Below, piece by piece: positions 28,393 through 38,049 of a stretch of 64,000 nucleotides of DNA (positions within the stretch are counted from its first letter, which is position 1; every line of letters begins with the position of its first letter). This stretch comes from CBDDCQ01 sp965226285 (GTDB taxonomy: Bacteria > Bacteroidota > Bacteroidia > Flavobacteriales > Ichthyobacteriaceae). The stretch is from the NCBI GenBank assembly GCA_965226285.1, contig CBDDCQ010000005.1, positions 806,001-870,000 on the forward strand, read 5' to 3'. Below the pieces are notes generated by a model. That model had not been told where the DNA came from, ran no database searches, and worked only from the letters and a program-made list of their open reading frames with translations. Position numbers and translations under genes: made by a program.

Positions 28393-29775
28393 ATGTGGAA
28401 AAAATTACCTTTACATTCAAAAATTATTATCAGTTTAATACTGGGAATTGTTTGGTCTCTTATATCTAGTGCTTTAGGGTGGAATGAGTTTACTACTAAG
28501 TTTATCAATCCCTTTGGAGTAATCTTCATTAAATTACTTAAATTCATTGCCATTCCGTTGATATTATTTTCCATCACCAGTGGGATATCTAGTTTACCTG
28601 ATATTTCAAAATTAGGTAGAATGGGATTCAAAACGCTAGGAATGTATTTGGTTACCACAGTATTATCTATATCGGTGGGGCTATTTTTAGTAAATACAGT
28701 AAAACCCGGTAGTTATTTAGATAAAAATAAGCTCATAGAAAATAGAATCAATTATGAGCTTTGGGCAAATGAGAACCATATACCCATACAAGATGGAAAA
28801 AACCTTTTAAAAAAACAAGGTTCATCCAATGTAACAGTGCAAAAAGTAGATGAGGCTACACAAAAAAAGATAGCTGCAAAAATTAAATTAGCTCAAAAGA
28901 GAGAAGATGCTGGACCACTTCAATTTTTAGTGGATATTGTCCCAGATAATTTAATGAAATCTTTAGGTAATAATGTGGCAATGTTGCAGGTGATATTTTT
29001 CGCTATATTTTTTGGTATTTGTCTATCTATGCTCAAGCAAAAAGCACAGCCTGTAGTAAAAATATTGAATAGTTTAAATGAAATATTTCTGAAGATGGTG
29101 GATATTATTATGAAAGCTGCACCATTTTTTGTATTTTGTTTATTAGCAGGTGTAATATCCAAGATGGCAAATACTCCTGCTGAAGTTTGGGAGATATTCA
29201 AAGGACTGGGCATATATAGTATTACCGTATTAGTAGGGTTAATAATTATGGTTTTTGTGGTGTATCCATTTATCGTCATATCTATCAATCGCAAAATGAC
29301 TTACCATGAATTTTTTAGAAATGCCAGTCCAGCTCAGTTTTTGGCATTTTCTACCAGTTCTAGTGCTGCTACGCTACCTGTGACTATGGAATGTGTAGAA
29401 GATAATTTTAAAATAAATAATAGAATATCTAGTTTTGTATTGCCCATAGGTGCTACGGTAAATATGGATGGTACGAGTTTATATCAAGCAGTAGCTGTGA
29501 TATTTTTAGCACAAATACACATGATAGATTTAAATTTTGTACAACAACTCACTATTATACTTACTGCTACTATGGCTTCTATAGGTTCTGCTGCGGTGCC
29601 AGGAGCGGGTTTGGTAATGCTTATTATTGTACTTCAAACTGTGGGACTTAACCCCGCTTGGATAGCAGTAATATTTCCCGTAGATAGAATACTCGATATG
29701 TGTAGAACATCCGTAAATGTGACTGGAGATATTACCGTGTGTTCTGCGATAAATAAAATGGAAAAAATAGATTGA
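28393..29775 (+). CDS. Dicarboxylate/amino acid:cation symporter (DAACS family)
   Basis: A 460-residue inner-membrane transporter of the GltP/DctA/SstT family. It has eight hydrophobic segments, the serine-rich hairpin FSTSSSAATLPVTMECVE near residue 317, the NMDGTSLYQAVAVIF motif near residue 357 and the HP2 segment IGSAAVPGAGLVML. These bind the acidic substrate and sodium or protons. A hydrophilic insertion of about 70 residues (about 115-185) follows the third helix. Substrate (glutamate, aspartate or C4-dicarboxylate) is not resolved. Confidence 0.9.
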   Translation: MWKKLPLHSKIIISLILGIVWSLISSALGWNEFTTKFINPFGVIFIKLLKFIAIPLILFSITSGISSLPDISKLGRMGFKTLGMYLVTTVLSISVGLFLVNTVKPGSYLDKNKLIENRINYELWANENHIPIQDGKNLLKKQGSSNVTVQKVDEATQKKIAAKIKLAQKREDAGPLQFLVDIVPDNLMKSLGNNVAMLQVIFFAIFFGICLSMLKQKAQPVVKILNSLNEIFLKMVDIIMKAAPFFVFCLLAGVISKMANTPAEVWEIFKGLGIYSITVLVGLIIMVFVVYPFIVISINRKMTYHEFFRNASPAQFLAFSTSSSAATLPVTMECVEDNFKINNRISSFVLPIGATVNMDGTSLYQAVAVIFLAQIHMIDLNFVQQLTIILTATMASIGSAAVPGAGLVMLIIVLQTVGLNPAWIAVIFPVDRILDMCRTSVNVTGDITVCSAINKMEKID

Positions 29776-29942
29776 TATTAGTGAGAAAATTAGAATTTTT
29801 TTATTTTTAACCTAATTTTGTCAGTTTTTTGAACATTTTTGTATCAATTTCTATCATTTTGATGTAATTCTACAGTTTTTCATAGTATTGGCATACATTT
29901 TGAATTAAAATTCATATAGAGCAATTTAAAAATAATATAGCC

Positions 29943-32537
29943 ATGGATTTTAATAAATTTACAATCAAAGCACAGCAGCTCATTCAAAGAGCACAACAAA
30001 TAGCCTCTGATAGAGGACATCAAGCTATTGAAACGGGACATATCTTAAAAGGTATCATAGAAGTAGATAAAGATGTAATTCCATATCTTTTTAATCAAAT
30101 GAGTATTGACCTGCAAGCTGTTCATCATCGTTTAGATAAGGTTTTAGAATCATATCCTAAAGTTTCGGGTAGTTCGGTGTATTTATCTCCTAAGGTATCT
30201 CAAGTATTGAATAAGGCTTTAAAATTAGCCCAATCACAAGGAGATGAGTATGTTTCTATGGAACATATTTTTGTGGAGTTATTTAAAGTATCAGATGAAA
30301 TATCAACCTTATTGAAAGAGTTTGGAGTAAAGGAAAAAGAACTTAAAAAAGCCATACAGCGACTTAGAAAAGGACAAAAAGTAACGAGTATGAATGCAGA
30401 AGAAACATATAATGCGTTAAATAAATATGCGATTAATCTAAATGAAAAAGCAGAAAATGGTAAACTAGACCCCGTAATAGGAAGAGATGAAGAAATAAGA
30501 AGAGTAATTCAAATTTTAGCAAGAAGAACAAAGAACAACCCTATACTCATAGGGGAACCGGGAGTAGGTAAAACGGCTATAGCAGAGGGTATCGCCCATA
30601 GAATTGTGAACAAAGATGTACCAGATAATCTATTTAGTAAACAGATTTTTTCGTTGGATATGGGGGCTTTAGTGGCTGGGGCAAAGTATAAAGGAGAATT
30701 TGAAGAACGTTTAAAATCCGTAGTAAAAGAGGTTACTACATCCGATGGAAATATTATTTTATTTATAGATGAAATTCATACACTTGTAGGTGTAGGAGCA
30801 GGAGAGGGTGCTATGGATGCAGCAAATATTCTAAAACCAGCCTTAGCTAGGGGTGAACTTAGAGCTGTAGGTGCCACTACGCTTAATGAATATCAAAAGT
30901 ATTTTGAAAAGGACAAAGCCCTTGAAAGACGTTTTCAGCAGGTGTTGGTAGATGAACCCAATACAGATGATACTATATCTATATTAAGGGGTATTAAAGA
31001 TAAATATGAGGCACATCATAAAGTGAGAATTAAAGATGAAGCTATTATTACAGCAGTGGAATTATCCCAAAGGTATATTACTGACCGCTTTTTGCCTGAT
31101 AAGGCTATCGATCTGATAGATGAAGCTTCTGCTAAAATGTGTATGGAGATTAACTCTATGCCTGAAGAATTAGATGAAATGGAACGAAAAATAAGGCAGT
31201 TAGAAATAGAGAGGGAAGCGATAAAAAGGGAAAAAGACGTAGAAAAATTAGCCACACTCAATAAAGAAATTGCCCATTTAACAGAGGATAGAGACCAGTT
31301 TAAAGCCAAATGGGAGAATGAGAAACAGATGGTGGATGAGCATCAGCATCAAAAGGATAAAATAGAAAGACTGAGACAAGAGGCTTTGCAAGCAGAACGG
31401 GAAGGAGACTTGGCTAAGGTAGCGGAAATAAGATATGGAAAACTCTTAGAAGTAGAGACACAACTAAAGCAAATAAACACTCGACTATCAGAGATGAAAT
31501 CTACAGGGGAGGTACTTATAAAAGAAGAAGTAGAGGCAGAGGACATAGCAGAGGTAGTAGCTAAGTGGACAGGTGTTCCAGTGAGTAAGATGTTACAATC
31601 TGAACGTGAAAAACTATTGCATTTAGAAGAAGAATTACACAAAAGAGTAGTGGGACAACAAGAGGCTATAGAAGCAGTATCAGATGCAGTGCGAAGAAAT
31701 AGAACAGGGCTATCAGATGCAAATCGTCCTATTGGTTCATTTTTATTTTTAGGAACTACTGGAGTAGGGAAAACTGAACTTGCTAAAGCGTTGGCAGGAT
31801 ATTTATTTGATAATGACCAAGCAGTTACTCGAATAGATATGAGCGAGTATCAAGAAAGGCATGCCGTATCCAGATTAGTGGGCGCACCTCCGGGGTATAT
31901 AGGATACGATGAAGGAGGACAACTCACCGAAGCTGTACGTAGAAAACCCTATTCCGTAGTACTTTTAGATGAAATAGAAAAAGCACATCCCGATGTATTT
32001 AATATTCTATTGCAAGTATTAGATGATGGTAGGCTTACAGATAATAAAGGAAGAGTAGCAAACTTTAAGAATACGATTATCATTATGACTTCTAATTTAG
32101 GTTCAGAAGTGATTCGAGAAAAATTTGAGAATCTTCATAAAGATAATCGTATGCACATAATAGAACAAACCCGTTTTGAACTCATGGAAATTCTCAAACG
32201 AACGTTAAAGCCTGAATTTCTCAATAGGATAGATGAAAATATTATGTTCTTACCACTTTCTGAACAAGATATAAAGGCTATTGTCAAGTTGCATTTTTCA
32301 GCACTTGCAGATAAAATACGTAAGCAAAACATTACACTCACTGTTACTGAACATGCTTTTAAAAAGTTAGCACAGCTGGGCTATGACCCTCAATTTGGAG
32401 CACGACCTGTAAAGCGAATACTACAAAAAAATGTACTCAATAGACTCTCTAAAGAAATGCTTAGTAGCAAGGTAAAACCCGAAGACAAAATACTTTTAGA
32501 TGAATTTGACGGGCAGTTTGTTTTTAGGCAACTTTAA
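29943..32537 (+). CDS. clpB: ATP-dependent disaggregase ClpB
   Basis: A hexameric AAA+ chaperone that works with DnaK to rescue aggregated proteins. The 864-residue protein has an N domain (two Clp repeats, about 1-145), AAA1 with Walker A GEPGVGKTA near residue 202, a coiled-coil middle domain (about 405-525), and AAA2 with GTTGVGKTE near 604. The lack of a ClpX/ClpP-binding loop and the presence of the middle domain identify ClpB rather than ClpA or ClpC. No standard -7 element was found upstream; TACATTTTG at about 29893 has one extra T. Confidence 0.96.
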   Translation: MDFNKFTIKAQQLIQRAQQIASDRGHQAIETGHILKGIIEVDKDVIPYLFNQMSIDLQAVHHRLDKVLESYPKVSGSSVYLSPKVSQVLNKALKLAQSQGDEYVSMEHIFVELFKVSDEISTLLKEFGVKEKELKKAIQRLRKGQKVTSMNAEETYNALNKYAINLNEKAENGKLDPVIGRDEEIRRVIQILARRTKNNPILIGEPGVGKTAIAEGIAHRIVNKDVPDNLFSKQIFSLDMGALVAGAKYKGEFEERLKSVVKEVTTSDGNIILFIDEIHTLVGVGAGEGAMDAANILKPALARGELRAVGATTLNEYQKYFEKDKALERRFQQVLVDEPNTDDTISILRGIKDKYEAHHKVRIKDEAIITAVELSQRYITDRFLPDKAIDLIDEASAKMCMEINSMPEELDEMERKIRQLEIEREAIKREKDVEKLATLNKEIAHLTEDRDQFKAKWENEKQMVDEHQHQKDKIERLRQEALQAEREGDLAKVAEIRYGKLLEVETQLKQINTRLSEMKSTGEVLIKEEVEAEDIAEVVAKWTGVPVSKMLQSEREKLLHLEEELHKRVVGQQEAIEAVSDAVRRNRTGLSDANRPIGSFLFLGTTGVGKTELAKALAGYLFDNDQAVTRIDMSEYQERHAVSRLVGAPPGYIGYDEGGQLTEAVRRKPYSVVLLDEIEKAHPDVFNILLQVLDDGRLTDNKGRVANFKNTIIIMTSNLGSEVIREKFENLHKDNRMHIIEQTRFELMEILKRTLKPEFLNRIDENIMFLPLSEQDIKAIVKLHFSALADKIRKQNITLTVTEHAFKKLAQLGYDPQFGARPVKRILQKNVLNRLSKEMLSSKVKPEDKILLDEFDGQFVFRQL

Positions 32538-32610
32538 AATATAAAACCTGCATTGTGTTAGGTGATCGAGCGGTTCTTTTTAACATGTAAGTTGTTTTTA
32601 ACTTTTTTTA

Positions 32611-34389
32611 TCAATAGCCCACTACTCTTGCATCATTACCAACTTCTAATGTATAAAAAACACCTAACTTAGCATTAGGTATTTTTATGGTAGTAAGCCT
32701 GCTACAACCTATAAATGGATCATTTCCAATATAGGTTACTGAATTAGGTATCGTCATACGGGTAAGTGAAGTACAATAACCAAATGCCCCATCTCCAATA
32801 CTGGTTACGGAATTAGGAATCGTAATACTCCTAAGTGAACTACAACCACGAAATACCGAAACTCCAATAATGGTTACGAAATTAGGAATCCTAATACTGG
32901 TAAGTGAACTACAACCTCTAAATGCCTCACTTCCAATACTGGTTACGGAATTAGGAATCGTAATACTGGTAAGTGAAGTACAACCCTTAAATGCCATAGC
33001 TCCAATACTGGTTACGGAATTAGGAAGCGTAATACTGGTAAGTGAAGCACATTTAAAAAATGCCTTTCGTGCAATACTGGTTACGGAATTAGGAAGCGTA
33101 ATATTGGTAAGTGAAGTACAATCCTGAAATGCCCGATTTCCAATACTTTTTACAGAATTAGGAATCGTAATACGGGTAAGTGAAGTACAACCCTTAAATG
33201 CCATAGCTCCAATACTGGTTACGGAATTAGGAATCATAATACTGGTAAGTGAAGTACAACCCCAAAATGCCCCACCTTCAATACTAGTTACGGAATTAGG
33301 AATCTTAATACGGGTAAGTGAAGTACAACCAGAAAATGCCGAAGCTCCAATACTGATTACGGAATTAGGAATCGCAATACCAATGAGTTCTACACATTTA
33401 TAAAATGCCTGCAGTCCAATACTTTTTACCTTATTAGGAATCGTAATACTGTAAAGTGAACTACAACTATTAAATGCATGACTTCCAATACTGGTTACGG
33501 AATTAGGAAGCGTAATACTGGTAAGTAAAGTACAACCAGAAAATGTATAATTTCCAATATTGGTTACGGAATTAGGAATCGTAATACGGGTAAGTAAACT
33601 ACAACCCTCAAATGCCCCATCTCCAATACTGGTTACAGAATTAGGAATCGTAATACGGGTAAGTGAACTACAATTATAAAATGCATAAGCTCCAATACTG
33701 GTTACGGAATTGGGAATCTCAATACTTTTAAAAAATCCAAGTGAAGTACAACCAGAAAATGCCGAAGCTCCAATACTGGTTACGGAATTGGGAATCTGAA
33801 TACTTTTAAAAAATCCAAGTGAAGTACAACCAGAAAATGCCGCATTTCCAATACTGGTTAACGAATAAGGAAGCGTAATACGGGTAAGTGCAGTACAACC
33901 CTTAAATGCACCATCAATACTGGTTACGGAATTAGGTATCGTAATACTGATAAGTGAAGTACAGCCGCGAAATGCACCATCAATACTGGTTACGGAATTA
34001 GGTATCGTAATACTGATAAGTGAAGTACAGCCGCGAAATGCACCATCAATACTGGTTACGGAATTAGGTATCGTAATACTGGTAAGTGAAGTACAATCCC
34101 GAAATGCCCAAGTTCTAATACTTTTTACCGAATTAGGAATCTTAATACGGGTAAGTGAAGTACAACCCCAAAATGCCATCTTTCCAATACTGGTTACGGT
34201 AATACCATCAATCGTATGAGGAATGGTTACTGTTGTTAAACTCTTTTTGTCAACACCTTTTTTAAGTGTTACTTCTCCATCAAGACTTATCTCTAAATTA
34301 TCATTACAATTTACCATTGAAGCACTACACAACATCAATAGTATGAACCTAAAAAATATTGTAATTTTTTTTGTAATTTTTGCTTTCAT
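32611..34389 (-). CDS. BspA-like leucine-rich-repeat surface lipoprotein
   Basis: A 592-residue protein starting MKAKITKKITIFFRFILLML with lipobox SMVNC near residues 24-28, so a lipoprotein probably at the cell surface. Residues 50-570 are 22 repeats of the BspA/TpLRR type, consensus IPNSVTSIGxxAFxGCTSLT, usually 23 residues. Three adjacent repeats are shortened to 22 and two are lengthened to 26 by a GFFKS insertion. No type IX sorting domain is seen. Such proteins often mediate adhesion; function here is inferred from the family. A collapsed paralogue lies 11 bp upstream. Confidence 0.9.
   Translation of the reverse strand: MKAKITKKITIFFRFILLMLCSASMVNCNDNLEISLDGEVTLKKGVDKKSLTTVTIPHTIDGITVTSIGKMAFWGCTSLTRIKIPNSVKSIRTWAFRDCTSLTSITIPNSVTSIDGAFRGCTSLISITIPNSVTSIDGAFRGCTSLISITIPNSVTSIDGAFKGCTALTRITLPYSLTSIGNAAFSGCTSLGFFKSIQIPNSVTSIGASAFSGCTSLGFFKSIEIPNSVTSIGAYAFYNCSSLTRITIPNSVTSIGDGAFEGCSLLTRITIPNSVTNIGNYTFSGCTLLTSITLPNSVTSIGSHAFNSCSSLYSITIPNKVKSIGLQAFYKCVELIGIAIPNSVISIGASAFSGCTSLTRIKIPNSVTSIEGGAFWGCTSLTSIMIPNSVTSIGAMAFKGCTSLTRITIPNSVKSIGNRAFQDCTSLTNITLPNSVTSIARKAFFKCASLTSITLPNSVTSIGAMAFKGCTSLTSITIPNSVTSIGSEAFRGCSSLTSIRIPNFVTIIGVSVFRGCSSLRSITIPNSVTSIGDGAFGYCTSLTRMTIPNSVTYIGNDPFIGCSRLTTIKIPNAKLGVFYTLEVGNDARVVGY
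33911..34080. repeat. 66-bp identical tandem repeat inside the BspA-like gene
   Basis: A 66-bp unit begins at 33911, 33977 and 34043. The first two units are complete and identical and the third matches for its first 38 bp. Each encodes the 22-residue repeat containing NSVTSIDGAFRGCTSL. Identity at the DNA level, unlike the other diverged repeats, indicates recent expansion by slippage or unequal crossing-over. Confidence 0.85.
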
Positions 34390-34400
34390 ATACTTTTTTA

Positions 34401-34660
34401 TTAATAACTCTCTACTATTGCATGATTACCATCGCTTATTGTATAACGCCACCAAGCATTTAACTGAGCATTAGGTATTTTTATGGTAGTGAGCTTGCTA
34501 CAACCGTAAAATGCCCCCCATCCAATACTGGTTACGGTAGTACATCAATCGTATGAGGAATGGTTACTGTTGTTAAACTCTCTTTGTCAACACCTTTTTT
34601 AAGTGTTACTTCTCCAGCAGAACTTATCTCTAAATTATCATTTATAAATTCTTCTTTCAT
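34401..34660 (-). pseudogene. Collapsed paralogue of the BspA-like protein
   Basis: From the ATG at 34660 the minus strand reads a segment like the start of the mature upstream protein (EVTLKKGVDKESLTTVTIPH), then a small deletion near 34540 shifts the frame and stops it. The other frame continues with one repeat (VTSIGWGAFYGCSKLTTIKI) and a C-terminus ending NHAIVESY at 34401. It has no signal peptide and only one repeat. This is a relic of a duplicated gene from which the repeats have been lost. Confidence 0.8.
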
Positions 34661-34691
34661 TTTTTTCGTTTATAAAATTATTACTGCGCAA

Positions 34692-34699
34692 CAAATATA
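34692..34699 (-). promoter_or_regulatory. Putative -7 element upstream of the BspA pair
   Basis: TATATTTG on the minus strand, 32 bp before the ATG of the collapsed paralogue; it may also drive the full-length BspA-like gene. No clear -33 element. Confidence 0.4.
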
Positions 34700-34896
34700 G
34701 CTAAAATATCTTTATGAGTAGTAATAAATTTGTATATTTCTTATTTAGATTTATGCTAAATATGCTATAATACACGCTTTTTAGCACTTTTTACTTTATG
34801 ATACATTTCGTTTTTAAGGGGCATCAATATATCAGAATTGATATTTTTACACTTAAAATTTAAACCTTGATTACACCTTAGATCATATATTGATTC

Positions 34897-36237
34897 TTAA
34901 AAATTTAATATCATCCGCCCAATGGTAAAATAGATAAATAGTCCCAATATATCATTCATCGTTGTGATGAAAGGACCTGTTGCCAATGCAGGGTCTATTT
35001 TGTATTTGTTTAAGGTAAGCGGTACAAATGCACCAAAGAGTGCTGCAAATACAATGACTACAATTAAGGATATACTCACCGTAAAAGCGAGTATTATATC
35101 ATATACAAAATAACACAATACAAATGCCAAGATAGAACAAATAATTCCATTTAGTAGGGCTACACCTAATTCTTTTATAAATATCACACTTATATTTTCT
35201 AATCTAATAGTATTCCCAGCTAACCCTTGAACGATGATTGCAGAAGATTGTATGCCTACATTTCCTCCCATAGCTGCTATAAGAGGAGTAAAAAAAGCCA
35301 ATTCTATATGTGATTTTATATTGAAAACACCCATAACTTGAGCCCCTACAATTCCCCCAAGAAGCCCTATTAATAGCCATGGCAATCTCGCTTTGGTAAG
35401 CTCGTATATACCGTCTTTGGTTTCTACATCTTTAGATATACCTGATGCTAATTGATAATCTTTATCAGCCTCATCCCTTATAAAATCTACTACATCATCT
35501 ATAGTAATTCTACCTAATAACACTCCTATTTCATCTACTACAGGAATAACGAACAAATCGTATTTCTGCATCATTTGGGCTACTTTTTCGGCTTTTTCGT
35601 TTACGTTTACAGAGTGGGTATTCTTATTATACACTTCCTTAATAGGAGTTTTCGTAGAGGTGGTCAATAAGGTTTTTAAAGAGAGTGTTCCAAGCAAAAT
35701 ACCATGGTCGTTTACTACATATACTGATAGTACTTTTGGTATTTCTTGCGCTTGCTTTCTCATTTCTTTTACGCAAGTGAGCATTCTCCAATTTTCATTC
35801 ACCATGACTAGTTCTTTTTCCATCAAACTACCTGCTGTTCCCTCATCGTATCGGAGTAAATCTATAATATCTTTGGCGTGATCTACATCTTCTATTTGCG
35901 AGATAACTTCTTCCTTGATATTTTTGGATAATTCGTTGATAATATCTGCAGCATCATCAGTCTCTAATTCATCTACTTCTTTGGCAATTTCTCTTGGCGA
36001 TTTCTTTTCTAATATCTTTTCTCTTACATCTTCATCTAACTCTACTAATACATCTGCAAACTTTTCTTTTTCTAAACTATCGAGTAAATTATCTACATAA
36101 TTTGAGTTTATCTCATTGATGATCTCTGCTATGTCTGCGGGGTACATTTCAGTTATCATTTCTTTAGCCTTTTGAATATCATTTAATGATATCAGATGTT
36201 TGATATTTTTTATTAATTCATTTTTCTCTTTGCTCAT
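34897..36237 (-). CDS. mgtE: Magnesium transporter MgtE
   Basis: A 446-residue protein with an N-terminal cytosolic helical domain rich in acidic residues (about 1-125), two CBS domains (about 130-250), the connecting helix and five membrane segments (about 285-446). Signature segments include PWLLIGLLGGIVGAQ and AAMGGNVGIQSSAIIVQG, whose GGN motif lines the ion pore. The cytosolic domains close the pore at high magnesium. Its start codon overlaps the rsmA stop by 4 bp, indicating translational coupling. Confidence 0.95.
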   Translation of the reverse strand: MSKEKNELIKNIKHLISLNDIQKAKEMITEMYPADIAEIINEINSNYVDNLLDSLEKEKFADVLVELDEDVREKILEKKSPREIAKEVDELETDDAADIINELSKNIKEEVISQIEDVDHAKDIIDLLRYDEGTAGSLMEKELVMVNENWRMLTCVKEMRKQAQEIPKVLSVYVVNDHGILLGTLSLKTLLTTSTKTPIKEVYNKNTHSVNVNEKAEKVAQMMQKYDLFVIPVVDEIGVLLGRITIDDVVDFIRDEADKDYQLASGISKDVETKDGIYELTKARLPWLLIGLLGGIVGAQVMGVFNIKSHIELAFFTPLIAAMGGNVGIQSSAIIVQGLAGNTIRLENISVIFIKELGVALLNGIICSILAFVLCYFVYDIILAFTVSISLIVVIVFAALFGAFVPLTLNKYKIDPALATGPFITTMNDILGLFIYFTIGRMILNF

Positions 36238-37007
36238 AATTCTGTTGTCATTTTGGTAAGTTCTATAAATTCTTGTACCGATAGTTGTTCTGGTCTTTTT
36301 CCAAAAAAAGAATGCGTTTTCAAACTTTTACATATACCCAGAGTTTTTAGGCTATTCCATATCGTTTTTCTCCTTTTTCCAAAAGCCGTTTTTACTACTT
36401 TAAAAAACATTTTCTCATCACATTCTAATTGCTCATTCCTCAATGAGAGTTTTATGACTGCTGATTTTACTTTTGGAGACGGATAAAATACTTTTTCATT
36501 CACCGTAAACAAGTACTCTGTATCATAAAATGCTTGCAATAATACAGATAATATACCATATATTTTATTACCATGCAAAGATACTATCCGTTGGGCTACT
36601 TCCTTCTGAAACATTCCTACAACTTCTATAATTTGAGACCTGTTTTCTATAACTTTAAAAAGTATTTGTGATGAAATATTATAAGGAAAATTCCCAATTA
36701 ATGATATTTTCTTATCCAAAAAAACACTCGAAATATCTAATTTCAAAAAATCTTTGCATATAATACTTGGAGCTAATGTAGGGTAGTGTTTTTTTAGATA
36801 AATTTCAGATTCTTTATCTATTTCTACCAAAAAAAGCTCTTTGGGCTTATCTATTAAGTATTTGGTAAGTACTCCCATACCCGGACCTACCTCTAAAATG
36901 ATATGGGTGCAGTGTAGGCAAAGATTATTTACTATTTTCACAGCTATATTTTCATCGGTCAAAAAATGCTGTCCCAAATATTTTTTTGCAGTTACTTTAC
37001 TCATCAT
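36234..37007 (-). CDS. rsmA: 16S rRNA (adenine1518/1519-N6)-dimethyltransferase
   Basis: Dimethylates two adjacent adenines in helix 45 of 16S rRNA during small-subunit maturation (KsgA). The 257-residue protein begins KKYLGQHFLTDENIA, has the SAM motif LEVGPGMGVLTKYL near residue 40 and the catalytic NFPYNISSQILFK motif near residue 105. C-terminal FYPSPKVKSAVIKL is also typical. It is the first gene of the rsmA-mgtE pair. Confidence 0.95.
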   Translation of the reverse strand: MMSKVTAKKYLGQHFLTDENIAVKIVNNLCLHCTHIILEVGPGMGVLTKYLIDKPKELFLVEIDKESEIYLKKHYPTLAPSIICKDFLKLDISSVFLDKKISLIGNFPYNISSQILFKVIENRSQIIEVVGMFQKEVAQRIVSLHGNKIYGILSVLLQAFYDTEYLFTVNEKVFYPSPKVKSAVIKLSLRNEQLECDEKMFFKVVKTAFGKRRKTIWNSLKTLGICKSLKTHSFFGKRPEQLSVQEFIELTKMTTEL

Positions 37008-37152
37008 CTCTTTTCTAATAGCGTTTCTAAAAAATACATATTTACGCTCATAATAAAAGTTGTAGTACTTTTCTTAAACTTGGAATGTTTACGCCTTTAC
37101 AAAAATATCATTTTATTTTTGAAGTGAACTTTTAATTATTTTCTAAATATTA

Positions 37153-37181
37153 TTGTATTAAAATAAAAATGGTTATATTTG
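37153..37181 (+). promoter_or_regulatory. Two-box Bacteroidota promoter of the lipoprotein gene
   Basis: TTG at 37153-37155, an 18-bp spacer, then TATATTTG at 37174-37181, close to the consensus TTTG-N17-20-TAnnTTTG. The ATG is at 37223, leaving a leader of about 35 nt. Confidence 0.6.
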
Positions 37182-37222
37182 CATAAAATTACTTTTTAGA
37201 TAACTTTAAAAATTTATAATTT

Positions 37223-37987
37223 ATGAAAACATTGGTGAAAAATATAAGGATACTTCTAATAGCTATGGTGTTATTTAGCGTAATGAAATGTAGCAGTAAT
37301 AAGGGAGAAGATAGTGATGTGTCAAAAAATCATATAGATTTAACAGAGAAGTCAATGGTTTTACAAAAGCGTATAACTTCTGTAAATGAATATGTAGGAA
37401 AAGCTGGAAATAAGATGGGATTGTGTCCTGTTATAAATTATGATAACTCAAGTATTTTGTCTGGACTTTCCAAAATTACCCTTGATTTTGCAAGTTGTAA
37501 AAGTCAAACTGATAGCAATTTGCAAAAATTAAGTGGTAAAATAATAATGACTTCTACAACAAATTTCGCATTAAGGAAATTTACACTTGAAATCTCTTTT
37601 AAGGATTTCAAAAATACTGATATGGGTACTTTAGTGGGCGTATTAAATAGTTCTATGACGATAAATAGTTTATCTGATCTTACTAAAGATGATAAATATA
37701 TGAAACAAAAGGGTGAATTAGATATTTCTACTGATGATGGTTCCAGTGCTAAGGTAACTATAGATTCTGAATTTATTTTAAGTAGTTTAGCAAGTAAGGT
37801 GAAAATGCACCAAACTGTTGCTTATAAAAATGGAAAAGTAATAAACATAAAACCTTATCAAAATGAGTGGCTTGTATTTAATTATAACGCCAAATACCCC
37901 AAGGGTAATGTAATGGTAACTATAGATGGTATCTCTTACAAAGGATATTATGATGATAGTGGTAAATTAGTGTTAAAAAGACTTTAA
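37223..37987 (+). CDS. Hypothetical lipoprotein
   Basis: A 254-residue protein of no family I recognise. MKTLVKNIRILLIAMVLFSV then MKCSS is a lipoprotein signal with the cysteine near residue 23. The mature part looks like a mixed beta protein, with repeated beta-type strands between residues 75 and 250 (for instance SKITLDFASC, KGNVMVTIDGISYKGYYDDS) that could form a single beta-rich domain. It is monocistronic, with its own promoter and a strong terminator. Confidence 0.75.
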   Translation: MKTLVKNIRILLIAMVLFSVMKCSSNKGEDSDVSKNHIDLTEKSMVLQKRITSVNEYVGKAGNKMGLCPVINYDNSSILSGLSKITLDFASCKSQTDSNLQKLSGKIIMTSTTNFALRKFTLEISFKDFKNTDMGTLVGVLNSSMTINSLSDLTKDDKYMKQKGELDISTDDGSSAKVTIDSEFILSSLASKVKMHQTVAYKNGKVINIKPYQNEWLVFNYNAKYPKGNVMVTIDGISYKGYYDDSGKLVLKRL

Positions 37988-37993
37988 AAACAG

Positions 37994-38027
37994 CAAAAAG
38001 ATACTTTTTAAGTATCTTTTTGTTTTT
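37994..38027 (+). terminator. Rho-independent terminator after the lipoprotein gene
   Basis: A perfect 13-bp stem (37994-38006 with 38010-38022) with a 3-nt loop, followed by a short T-run. It lies between convergent genes, and the A-rich side may let it also end the fbp transcript from the other strand. Confidence 0.8.
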
Positions 38028-38049
38028 ATGCATATATTATAATTTTAAT

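Noticed and set aside
32870..33127. Plus-strand open frame full of repeated LVTELG/VILVSE segments
   Set aside because: It is the complement of the leucine-rich repeats in the BspA-like gene; the repeats keep one antisense frame open.
32611..34389. Possible CRISPR array (many regular ~66-69 bp repeats)
   Set aside because: There are no unique spacers of constant size; the repeats are in-frame codons of a leucine-rich-repeat protein and no cas genes are present.
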